From Pseudomonadota bacterium (GTDB lineage: Bacteria > Pseudomonadota > Gammaproteobacteria > Burkholderiales > Thiobacillaceae), in assembly GCA_021847385.1 (NCBI GenBank), contig JAJZTV010000043.1:1-11400 (forward strand): 11,400 nt of DNA, read 5' to 3'. How positions within the stretch are numbered: position 1 is the stretch's first letter; each line of letters opens with the position of its first letter. A program made the position numbers and the translations under genes. Below, piece by piece: positions 1 through 5,842 of the stretch. A model generated the notes under the pieces. That model was not told the DNA's origin, ran no database searches, and was given only the letters and a program-made list of their open reading frames with translations.

Positions 1-284
1 CTGCGGCGGCCGAGGCCAACGTGAACATGCTGGCGGAATACGACTTCAAGAACCCGCAGGCGATCATGCGCCTGGTCAAGAACGGCGTGAAGCTGCATGC
101 CTACCCGAAGGACGTGATGAACGCCGCGTACAAGGCCACCTTCGAACTCTACGAGGAAGAGGCCAAGACCAACCCGAGCTTCGCCAAGATCTACACGGAG
201 TGGAAGAAATTCCGCGCCGCGGAGAACCAGTGGTTCAAGATCGCCGAGGCGAATTACGAAAACTTCATCTTCAGCCAGAAGTAA
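1..284 (+). CDS. TRAP transporter solute-binding protein (DctP/TakP-like), 3' end only
   Basis: This is the last 93 codons of a gene that begins left of the window; the frame is open from base 3 to a TAA at 282-284. The visible end has the C-terminal helices usual in TRAP periplasmic binding proteins, with a run that includes FAKIYTEWKKFRAAENQW and a closing aromatic-rich helix ending YENFIFSQK. This style is closest to the TakP/FcbT1 group (2-oxoacid or chloroaromatic/mannitol-type TRAP proteins). Such proteins bind a small, usually carboxylate, substrate in the periplasm and pass it to the DctQ-DctM membrane pair. A matching DctQM pair lies at 1910-3834 on the opposite strand and is the probable partner (inference). 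The substrate cannot be read from this fragment. The next gene starts 3 nt after the stop, so the two are very likely co-transcribed. Confidence 0.8.
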   Translation, partial: AAAEANVNMLAEYDFKNPQAIMRLVKNGVKLHAYPKDVMNAAYKATFELYEEEAKTNPSFAKIYTEWKKFRAAENQWFKIAEANYENFIFSQK

Positions 285-287
285 GCC

Positions 288-701
288 GTGATCGGCATCC
301 GGGGCGTCGCACTGTTTGGCCTGCTTCTGCTCGCGGCTTGCGAGCAGAAGCAGGCGCCCTTGCCACAGGTGTCGGCCCCGGCCGCCCCCACGGCAAGCGC
401 GCCGGCTTCGGCCAAACCTGCCGCCACCGCCTCAAGCTCGGCGACCGCATCGGCGGCCGACATCTCGGCTGGCCGTGCAAAATACGGCACGATGTGTGCC
501 GGCTGCCACGGCCCCAAGGCCGAAGGCATCTCGCATTACCCCCGGCTGGCCGGACAGGGTGCCGCCGTCATCGAAACCAAACTTGCGGTGTTTCGCAGCG
601 GGCGGAAGATCGGCCCGTTGAGCGACAGCATGATCCCGATCGCGCGCATGCTGACCGAGACCGAGGTCAAGCAGGTCGCCGCCTATCTAGGCTCGCTCTA
701 G
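288..701 (+). CDS. Lipoprotein mono-heme cytochrome c (c553-like)
   Basis: This is a 137-residue protein starting with GTG, 3 nt after the binding-protein stop. Residues 1-18 form a lipoprotein signal peptide with lipobox LLAAC. Cys18 would be lipidated; Glu at +2 does not match the inner-membrane retention signal, so outer-membrane anchoring on the periplasmic side is likely. Residues 23-57 are a low-complexity Ala/Pro/Ser linker that probably acts as a flexible tether. A class I cytochrome c domain follows: the heme site CAGCH at 70-74, a PRLAGQ segment at 85-90, and Met115 in DSMIPIA as the likely sixth ligand, then a terminal helix ending AAYLGSL. These features fit small c553/c4-type electron carriers. 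Its redox partner is unknown. Co-transcription with a TRAP binding protein is unusual. No strong Shine-Dalgarno precedes the GTG, so translational coupling to the upstream gene is plausible. Confidence 0.87.
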   Translation: MIGIRGVALFGLLLLAACEQKQAPLPQVSAPAAPTASAPASAKPAATASSSATASAADISAGRAKYGTMCAGCHGPKAEGISHYPRLAGQGAAVIETKLAVFRSGRKIGPLSDSMIPIARMLTETEVKQVAAYLGSL

Positions 702-716
702 CCGCCGTCCTGCATC

Positions 717-743
717 CCGGCCCGATCGGGCCGGCCTTCTTTC
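717..743 (+). terminator. Intrinsic terminator after the cytochrome gene
   Basis: A perfect 18-nt palindrome, CCGGCCCGATCGGGCCGG (717-734), is followed by CCTTCTTTC. It lies 15 nt after the cytochrome c stop codon. The T-rich tail is on the plus strand, so it terminates the rightward transcript. The convergent FKBP gene ends at 742, so the same hairpin also forms in its RNA, but without a good U-tract on that side. Confidence 0.7.
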
Positions 744-1086
744 AACGAATACCGAGCAGTTCGACCTCGAACACCAAGGTCGCATTCGGCGGAATCACGC
801 CACCGGCGCCATATTCGCCATAGCCCAGATGCGGCGGAATAGTCAGCTTGCGCTTGCCGCCGACCCGCATACCGGCCACGCCCTCGTCCCAACCCGGGAT
901 GACATGACCCCGGCCCAACGGAAACTCGAACGGATCGTTGCGATCGACGCTGGAATCGAACTTGCTGCCATCGGTCAGCCAACCGGTGTAATGCACCGAC
1001 ACGAACTGGCCGGCCTCGGCAACCGCGCCTTCACCCACGGCCAGTTCCTCGATGACAAGACCGCTGCTACTGGTATTACTCGACAT
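742..1086 (-). CDS. FKBP-type peptidyl-prolyl cis-trans isomerase
   Basis: This 114-residue single-domain FKBP is close in length and sequence to eukaryotic FKBP12. It catalyses cis-trans isomerisation of Xaa-Pro bonds and assists folding. There is no signal peptide, so it should be cytoplasmic. The binding-pocket residues known from FKBP12 are all present: Tyr33 in VHYTG, Phe43-Asp44 in FDSS, Phe53, Val62-Ile63 and Trp66 in HVIPGW, Tyr89 in LGYG, and Phe106 in LVFEVEL. The IPPNATLVFEVELL end is diagnostic. Catalytic activity is therefore expected. The ATG at 1084-1086 has an AGGAG ribosome site at 1094-1098 with a 7-nt spacer. Upstream, an intrinsic terminator at 1106-1130 separates it from the ompA-like gene, so expression seems to depend on read-through or on a promoter inside the upstream gene. 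Confidence 0.95.
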   Translation of the reverse strand: MSSNTSSSGLVIEELAVGEGAVAEAGQFVSVHYTGWLTDGSKFDSSVDRNDPFEFPLGRGHVIPGWDEGVAGMRVGGKRKLTIPPHLGYGEYGAGGVIPPNATLVFEVELLGIR

Positions 1087-1105
1087 TGTGATTCTCCTGG
1101 AAATG

Positions 1106-1130
1106 AAAAAGGCCCTCCTCTCGGAGGGCC
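1106..1130 (-). terminator. Intrinsic terminator between the OmpA-like gene and FKBP gene
   Basis: Read on the minus strand, this is an 8-bp GC-rich stem GGCCCTCC / GGAGGGCC (1111-1130) with a GAGA tetraloop, followed at once by five Ts (1106-1110). It starts 23 nt after the OmpA-like stop codon. Form and position are those of a strong Rho-independent terminator. Only 19 nt separate the T-tract from the FKBP start codon. Confidence 0.9.
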
Positions 1131-1153
1131 CGCAAACGAAAGGTGGGCAGAGT

Positions 1154-1810
1154 TTACTTCAGCACGACCAAGACGACACGCCGGTTCTGTTTACGGCCCG
1201 GCTCCGTCATATTGCTGGCGACCGGACGGCTCTCGCCGTAGGAAATCACGTTCATCCGATGCAAGGGCAGCCCACCCTTGGTGTGCAGGTATTGGTAGAC
1301 CGCCATCGCCCGGTGCTCACCCAGTTTCTGATTTACCGGCTCCTCACCGCGGCTGTCGGTATGGCCCTGAATCTCGACGTAAGCGCCCTTATTTTCAGAC
1401 TTCAATTTGGCGGCAAACGAATCCAGCGCGGCCTTGGTCTCCTTGCTCAGCTTGGCCGAACCGGGGCCGAACTTGAAGTGATCGTCGCTCAGTACCACCT
1501 CATACAACATCTTGCCCTCGGCCAACTTGCCGGCGGCAGTGGCGCGGTCCAAGGCCTCTTGCGCGGTGCGCGAGATTGTCGCCACGTCTCCCTCCAGCTT
1601 GGTCAGCTGGTCGGTGTGCATCTTCAGCGACACATCCATCAAACCAAGTTGTGCATCCAAGCGCTTGATGCCGGCCTTGGCATTGTTGTCGACGGTATCG
1701 AGCCGCCGGTCCACCTCGGTCACCTTGTCGTCGACATAAGCCTTGGTGGCGCAGCCGGCCTGCAGCACAGCCAGGCCCAACAGCAAAACCATCCAGAAAA
1801 ATCGTTTCAT
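1154..1810 (-). CDS. OmpA-family peptidoglycan-binding lipoprotein
   Basis: This 218-residue protein probably anchors the outer membrane to peptidoglycan. Residues 1-20 are a lipoprotein signal with lipobox LQAGC (Cys20, Ala at +2, so outer-membrane sorting). Residues 25-95 are helical and heptad-like, resembling an Lpp/trimeric coiled-coil stalk. Residues 110-218 are the OmpA C-terminal domain: VEIQGHTDSRG (145-155), Asn160, LGEHRA (163-168), SYGESRPVA (190-198) and GRKQNRRV (205-212). Asp152 and Arg167, 15 residues apart, match the two OmpA residues that hold diaminopimelate. The ATG at 1808-1810 is chosen because GGAGG (1816-1820) sits 5 nt before it. An in-frame ATG at 1820-1822 would add four residues but overlaps that site. 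It lies 99 nt beyond dctM and may have its own promoter in the AT-rich gap. A strong terminator follows. Confidence 0.93.
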   Translation of the reverse strand: MKRFFWMVLLLGLAVLQAGCATKAYVDDKVTEVDRRLDTVDNNAKAGIKRLDAQLGLMDVSLKMHTDQLTKLEGDVATISRTAQEALDRATAAGKLAEGKMLYEVVLSDDHFKFGPGSAKLSKETKAALDSFAAKLKSENKGAYVEIQGHTDSRGEEPVNQKLGEHRAMAVYQYLHTKGGLPLHRMNVISYGESRPVASNMTEPGRKQNRRVVLVVLK

Positions 1811-1909
1811 CGCAGCCTCCATGAGGGCACTTGCCCTAGTTTGCGACGATAGATTCGCAAAAAACTTTAATTTGCGTCCACAACAACATGAAATTTATGG
1901 AAATTTATT
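1811..1909 (-). promoter_or_regulatory. AT-rich leader/promoter region of the OmpA-like gene
   Basis: The 99 nt between dctM and the OmpA-like gene is clearly AT-rich at 1858-1909, unlike its surroundings, which fits a promoter, although I cannot pick a convincing -35/-10 pair. It holds a perfect inverted repeat TTTGCGA-N8-TCGCAAA (1840-1861) and a short hairpin AGGGCA-CT-TGCCCT (1824-1837) just ahead of the ribosome site. Two near-copies of ATAAATTTC(C/A) lie next to the dctM stop (minus strand). Neither hairpin is followed by a T-tract in the minus direction, so I see no intrinsic terminator for dctM here. Confidence 0.4.
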
Positions 1910-3295
1910 TCACTGGGTGTTGTATCCACCATCAAGTCCCTCCAATTGGATCTCGACCGGGGCATCGCTGTTGACGGCCTTGTCCTCCAACACCAGCCCC
2001 GGGAAAGCGAGCACGATGACGACCATGATGATCTGCACAATAACGAAGGGAATCGCGCCCCAATAGATCTGCGAGGTCTTCACCTCTTTCGGCGCGACGC
2101 TGCGCAAATAGAACAAGGCGAAGCCGAACGGCGGGTGCATAAACGAGGTCTGCATATTGATGCCGAGCAGGATGCCGAACCAGATCAGGTCGATGCCCAG
2201 CTTCTGCGCAACCGGCGCCAGCAAGGGCACGATGATGAAGGCGATCTCGAAGAAATCCAGGAAGAAGGCCAACAGGAAGACCAGGATGTTCACCACGATC
2301 AGGAAGCCCACCTCGCCGCCCGGCAGCGCGGTGAGCAGCCCCTCCACCCAGAGATCGCCATCGACGCCGCGGAACACCAGCGAAAACACGGTCGAGCCGA
2401 TCAGGATGAAGACCACGAAGCTGGTGAGCTTGGCCGTGCTGTCCATCGCCTGCTTGAGCAAATCGACCGTCAGGCGCCGCTTGGCCACGGCCAGGATCAA
2501 GGCACCGGCGGCGCCCATCGCGCCGCCCTCGGTCGGCGTCGCGATGCCCAGGAAGATCGTGCCCAGCACCAGGAAGATCAACACCAGCGGCGGCACCAGG
2601 GAGACCATCGCCTTACGCAGCAAGGCCATGCCGTGCAGCGTGCGCGCATCGAGCGGCAAGGCCGGCGCGGCCTCCGGTTTGACCATGGTCACGACGAAGA
2701 CATAACTCACATAGAGCACAGCCAGCACCAGGCTGGGCAGCATCGCGCCCTTGTACATGTCGCCGACCGAGGTGCCCAATTGGTCGGCCAATACGATCAG
2801 CACCAGCGAGGGGGGAATGATCTGCGCCAAGGTGCCGGAAGCGGCGATCACGCCGGACGCCAAGCGGGTGTCGTAGCCGTAGCGCAGCATGATCGGCAAC
2901 GAGATCAAGCCCATCGCGATCACCGACGCGGCCACCACGCCGGTGGTCGCGGCCAGCAGGGCGCCGACGAAGATCACCGAGTAGGCCAGGCCGCCGCGCA
3001 CCGGGCCGAACAACTGGCCCAGGGTATCGAGCAGTTCCTCGGCCATGCCGCTGCGTTCCAGGATCAAGCCCATGAAGGTAAAGAAGGGAATCGCCAACAA
3101 CACCGAGTTCGACATGATGCCGAATACGCGGTCGGGCAAGGCCTGCATCAAGGAAAACTCGAAGAAGCCCTGATTGATGCCGATGAGCATGAACAGCAGG
3201 CCGTTGGCGGCCAGCGAGAAGGCCACCGGGTAGCCCAACAACAGAAAGCCGACCAAGCCCAGGAACATCAACGGCGCCATGATTTCGAAGCCCAT
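1910..3295 (-). CDS. dctM: TRAP transporter large permease subunit (DctM family)
   Basis: This 461-residue, very hydrophobic inner-membrane protein has about 12 predicted membrane segments. It is the ion-coupled transport subunit that works with DctQ and a periplasmic binding protein, driven by a sodium or proton gradient. Family signs include the start MGFEIMAPLMFLGLVGFLLL, the loop GVVAASVIAMGLISLP (about 129-144), ASGTLAQIIPPS (about 160-171), ATPTEGGAMGA (about 261-271), and the late segment FFLDFFEIAFIIVPLL followed by GINMQTSFMHPPFGFALFY. The last block is typical of the TakM/FcbT3-type large permeases (2-oxoacid or mannitol/chloroaromatic class). The start at 3295 overlaps the dctQ stop by one base (TGATG) and has an ideal AGGAGGT at 3302-3308. 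The frame stays open upstream to 3766, but that extension lies inside dctQ and does not look like protein. Confidence 0.95.
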   Translation of the reverse strand: MGFEIMAPLMFLGLVGFLLLGYPVAFSLAANGLLFMLIGINQGFFEFSLMQALPDRVFGIMSNSVLLAIPFFTFMGLILERSGMAEELLDTLGQLFGPVRGGLAYSVIFVGALLAATTGVVAASVIAMGLISLPIMLRYGYDTRLASGVIAASGTLAQIIPPSLVLIVLADQLGTSVGDMYKGAMLPSLVLAVLYVSYVFVVTMVKPEAAPALPLDARTLHGMALLRKAMVSLVPPLVLIFLVLGTIFLGIATPTEGGAMGAAGALILAVAKRRLTVDLLKQAMDSTAKLTSFVVFILIGSTVFSLVFRGVDGDLWVEGLLTALPGGEVGFLIVVNILVFLLAFFLDFFEIAFIIVPLLAPVAQKLGIDLIWFGILLGINMQTSFMHPPFGFALFYLRSVAPKEVKTSQIYWGAIPFVIVQIIMVVIVLAFPGLVLEDKAVNSDAPVEIQLEGLDGGYNTQ

Positions 3296-3834
3296 CACAC
3301 CACCTCCTCTGCGCGCTCTTCGGCCAGCGGGCCGCAACCGGCCAGAAAGGCGATGCGCTTGATGATCTCGGACACCCCTTGCAGGGCCAGCAAACCGAAA
3401 CCGACCGGGATCATCAGCTTCGCCGGCCAGCGCAGCAGGCCGCCGGCGTCGGGCGAACCCTCGCCGATCGCGTAGGAGTCGGCAAAGCCGGTCCACGACA
3501 GCCACATGATCAACAGCGTCACCGGCAGCAGGAACAGGAGCCCACCGATCAAGTCGATCACCGCTTGCGCCCTCGGCGACAAGCGGCCGTAGATCACGTC
3601 GATGCGGACATGGCCGTTGTGCTTGAGCGTATAACCCGCGCCAAGCAGGAAGATGCCGGCGAACAGATACCACTGAATCTCCAGCCAGGCATTGGAACTC
3701 TCGCCGAAGCCGTAGCGAACTACCGCATTGCCGGCCGAGACCAGCGCAACGACCAGCACCAGCCAATAGGCGAAGCGCCCGACACGCTCGTTCAACGCGT
3801 CGATCAGGCGCGAGAGCAGCAACAAACCATTCAT
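3295..3834 (-). CDS. dctQ: TRAP transporter small permease subunit (DctQ family)
   Basis: This 179-residue inner-membrane protein has four predicted membrane helices (about 18-38, 52-70, 90-113 and 136-158), the standard DctQ layout. Helix 2 contains WLEIQWYLF, and the following loop has the family signature GHVRIDV (74-80). It scaffolds the DctM transporter domain and helps dock the binding protein. The ATG at 3832-3834 has AGGAG (3842-3846) with a 7-nt spacer. It begins 20 nt after pmbA and overlaps dctM by one base, so pmbA-dctQ-dctM should form one transcript with translational coupling of the two permease subunits. Confidence 0.94.
   Translation of the reverse strand: MNGLLLLSRLIDALNERVGRFAYWLVLVVALVSAGNAVVRYGFGESSNAWLEIQWYLFAGIFLLGAGYTLKHNGHVRIDVIYGRLSPRAQAVIDLIGGLLFLLPVTLLIMWLSWTGFADSYAIGEGSPDAGGLLRWPAKLMIPVGFGLLALQGVSEIIKRIAFLAGCGPLAEERAEEVV
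3302..3308 (-). promoter_or_regulatory. Strong ribosome binding site of dctM within the end of dctQ
   Basis: AGGAGGT on the minus strand, 6 nt before the dctM ATG, also encodes part of the Glu-Glu-Val end of DctQ. It is a near-perfect anti-16S match and fixes the dctM start at 3295. Confidence 0.85.
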
Positions 3835-3854
3835 CGTCTTTCTCCTACTTAATC

Positions 3855-5195
3855 TCAGTCGCCCGCCACCGTCATATTGCCGATCAAGATCGAGCCGACC
3901 TGACGGGAACCGCGCGTTTCGACATCGCTACCGATCGCCACGATACCCTTGAACATATCCTTGAGATTGCCCGCCACAGTGATCTCTTCCACCGGATAAG
4001 CGATCTCGCCGTTCTCCACCCAAAAGCCGGCCGCCCCGCGCGAATAATCGCCGGTCACCATATTGAGGCCATGGCCCAGCAACTCGGTCACCAACAAACC
4101 GGTACCGAGTTTTTTCAACAAACCCTCGAAGTCTTCACCGGTCGAAGGCACGATCAAATTGTGGTTGCCGCCGGCATTGCCGGTGCTCTTCATCCCAAGC
4201 TTGCGCGCGCTATAGCTCGACAGAAAATAACCTTGCACCACCCCGTCCTTCACCACGTCGCGGTCGCGGGTCGCCACGCCTTCGCCGTCGAACGGCGCGC
4301 TGGCCAGGCCCTTCGCGATAAACGGCCGCTCCTGGATCTGCACGAAGGCGGGAAAGACCTGCTGCCCCAGGCTGTCGAGCAAAAAGCTGGACTTGCGATA
4401 GAGATGGCCGCCGGAGACGGCCGAGACATAGCTGGCGATCAAGCCGGTCGCGATCGGTGCCTCGAACAGCACCGGGCACTGCCGGGTACCGAGCTTGCGC
4501 CCGTTCAGCCGGCGCACCGTGCGTTCGCCGGCGCGGCGGCCCACCGCTGCGGCCGCATCCAGGTCGGCCGCGGCCCGGGCCGTGGTGTACCAGTAATCCC
4601 GTTGCATGGCACCGTCCTGCTCGGCGATCACCACGCAGGACACGCTCTGCCGACTGGTCGGATAACCGCCGACGAAACCGAGCGAATTGGCATAGACGAA
4701 TTGCGCGGCCTGGGTGCTGACGCTGGCCCCTTCGGAATTGGTGATGCATTTGTCGACCGCAAAGGCCGCCGCTTCGCTGGCGCGGGCGATTTCCACCGCC
4801 TCGTCGACGCTGACATCCCAAGGATGGAACAGGTCGAGTTCCGGCGCGTGCTTGGCCAGCAAGTCGGCATCGGCCAGGCCGGCACAATCGTCCTCGGCGG
4901 TATAGCGGGCAATGGCCAGGGCCTTGTCCACCGTACGGGCCAGGGCGTCACGGGAGAAGTCGGAGGTCGAGGCATGGCCTCGGCACTGGCCGAGGTAGAC
5001 GGTGACGCCGATGCCCTTGTCCTTGTTGTACTCGACCGTTTCGACCTCGCCCTTGCGCACCGACACGGATTGGCCCATGCCTTCGGAGACCTCGGTCTCG
5101 GCCGCGGTCGCGCCGGCCGCCTTGGCCAGGTCCAGCACCTGGCCGGCCAGAGCGCGCAGGGTGTCGGGGGAATAACTGAAACGGGATGTCGTCAC
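3855..5195 (-). CDS. pmbA: Metalloprotease subunit TldE/PmbA
   Basis: This 446-residue protein is close to E. coli PmbA (TldE) along its whole length. Shared blocks include VRKGEVETVEYNKD (about 51-64), ARYTAEDDCAGLAD (about 96-109), LDLFHPWDVSVDEA, GGHLYRKSSFLLDSLG (about 264-279), SYSARKLGMKSTGNAGG and DYSRGAAGFWVENGE. TldE pairs with TldD in a cytoplasmic zinc protease. In enterobacteria this matures microcin B17 and degrades the antitoxin CcdA, and the wider role is peptide processing. TldE itself lacks the HExxxH zinc site, which sits in TldD; no tldD is seen in this window. The start is a GTG at 5193-5195 with only a weak AGG-like site; no in-frame ATG lies near the expected N-terminus, so this start is favoured. 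darP diverges upstream, an arrangement also seen in E. coli, while dctQM follow downstream. Confidence 0.96.
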   Translation of the reverse strand: MTTSRFSYSPDTLRALAGQVLDLAKAAGATAAETEVSEGMGQSVSVRKGEVETVEYNKDKGIGVTVYLGQCRGHASTSDFSRDALARTVDKALAIARYTAEDDCAGLADADLLAKHAPELDLFHPWDVSVDEAVEIARASEAAAFAVDKCITNSEGASVSTQAAQFVYANSLGFVGGYPTSRQSVSCVVIAEQDGAMQRDYWYTTARAAADLDAAAAVGRRAGERTVRRLNGRKLGTRQCPVLFEAPIATGLIASYVSAVSGGHLYRKSSFLLDSLGQQVFPAFVQIQERPFIAKGLASAPFDGEGVATRDRDVVKDGVVQGYFLSSYSARKLGMKSTGNAGGNHNLIVPSTGEDFEGLLKKLGTGLLVTELLGHGLNMVTGDYSRGAAGFWVENGEIAYPVEEITVAGNLKDMFKGIVAIGSDVETRGSRQVGSILIGNMTVAGD

Positions 5196-5258
5196 GGTTC
5201 GCCTAAGGCCTGAACAAAGCCGCTATGATACCAACCTTAAGCCAGCCAGCCCGAAGCG
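5196..5258. promoter_or_regulatory. Divergent promoter region between pmbA and darP
   Basis: The 63 nt separating the two start codons must hold signals for both genes. TATGATA at 5224-5230 gives a -10-like hexamer on both strands (TATGAT on plus, TATCAT on minus). No good -35 box stands at the right distance on either side, so the assignment is tentative. Confidence 0.35.
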
Positions 5259-5759
5259 ATGGAAGCCGAATCCGAAGAATTTGAACCGTCCCGCCCCAGC
5301 AAATCGCAGAAAAAGCGGGAAATGCACGCCCTGCAAGACCTTGGCGAAGAACTGGTCGAGCTGTCGCAGGACCGCCTGGACAAGCTCGACCTGCCCGATG
5401 CCCTCTACGACGCGGTCATGGATGCCCGCCGCTTTAGCAAGCACGAGGCCCGGCGCCGGCAGATGCAGTTCATCGGCAAGGTCATGCGCGACATCGACAC
5501 CGAACCCATCGCCGAACAACTGGCCGAGATCAAAGGCGAGTCGGCCACGGCCAAGGCCCAGTTCCACGCCCTGGAACGCTGGCGCGACCGGCTGCTGGCC
5601 GACGACGCCGCGCTGACCGAATGGTTGGCCGAGCACCCCAGCGACGACATCCAGCAACTGCGCAATCTGATCCGCAATGCCCGCAAGGAAGCGGCCGAAG
5701 GCAAGCCGCCCAAGTCGAGCCGGGCGCTATTCCGTCAACTCCGCGAACAAATGGCATAA
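5259..5759 (+). CDS. darP: Ribosome biogenesis factor DarP/YjgA (DUF615)
   Basis: This 166-residue, charged, helical protein has an acidic N-terminus followed by PSKSQKKREMHALQDLGEEL, which is highly characteristic of the YjgA/DUF615 family. Further family blocks are LPDALYDAVMDARRF (45-59), EARRRQMQFIGKVMRDID (63-80), a central helix ending LERWRDRLL, and RNLIRNARKE near the end. The E. coli protein binds late 50S ribosomal precursors and aids maturation of the peptidyl-transferase centre. It is cytoplasmic. The ATG has only a weak upstream GAAG, but the family N-terminus fits this start. It is divergent from pmbA. A new transcription unit appears to begin 83 nt later. Confidence 0.95.
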   Translation: MEAESEEFEPSRPSKSQKKREMHALQDLGEELVELSQDRLDKLDLPDALYDAVMDARRFSKHEARRRQMQFIGKVMRDIDTEPIAEQLAEIKGESATAKAQFHALERWRDRLLADDAALTEWLAEHPSDDIQQLRNLIRNARKEAAEGKPPKSSRALFRQLREQMA

Positions 5760-5842
5760 AAATACTACAATTGTCTGTGACCCGTTTTTCCGGACGGGTG
5801 GTCTAGACCTCGAACAACACCAATCTGCCAGCGGAGGCAGTC
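5760..5842 (+). promoter_or_regulatory. Putative promoter and structured leader of the c-di-GMP operon
   Basis: This 83-nt gap holds TACAAT (5766-5771), a good -10 match; no clear -35 lies 16-18 nt upstream. If used, transcription would start near 5778 and the leader would carry a hairpin with arms ACCCGT/ACGGGT (5780-5785 and 5794-5799, 8-nt loop). The hairpin has no T-tract after it, so it is a poor terminator for darP. GGAGG at 5833-5837, 5 nt before the ATG, sets the start of the next gene. Confidence 0.35.

Noticed and set aside
1820..1822. Upstream ATG as the start of the OmpA-like lipoprotein
   Set aside because: It overlaps the GGAGG that properly serves the ATG at 1808-1810, and the lipoprotein signal begins naturally with MKRFF at the latter.
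1946..3475. Long plus-strand open frame of 509 codons opposite dctM/dctQ
   Set aside because: Its translation is a run of Gln, His, Asp and Arg with no hydrophobic core, the mirror of GC-rich membrane-protein codons. dctM and dctQ on the other strand are clear family members.
3296..3766. N-terminal extension of dctM to 618 residues
   Set aside because: The extra 157 codons lie within dctQ in another frame, read as Arg/Gly/Ala-rich non-protein sequence, and the ATG at 3295 has an ideal ribosome site and the family N-terminus.
4071..5213. Plus-strand open frame of 380 codons opposite pmbA
   Set aside because: Low-complexity His/Gly/Arg/Ala product without family features; pmbA matches its family end to end on the minus strand.
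5780..5799. Hairpin after darP considered as its terminator
   Set aside because: The stem is only 6 bp, the loop holds the Ts, and GGTCTAG follows instead of a T-tract.
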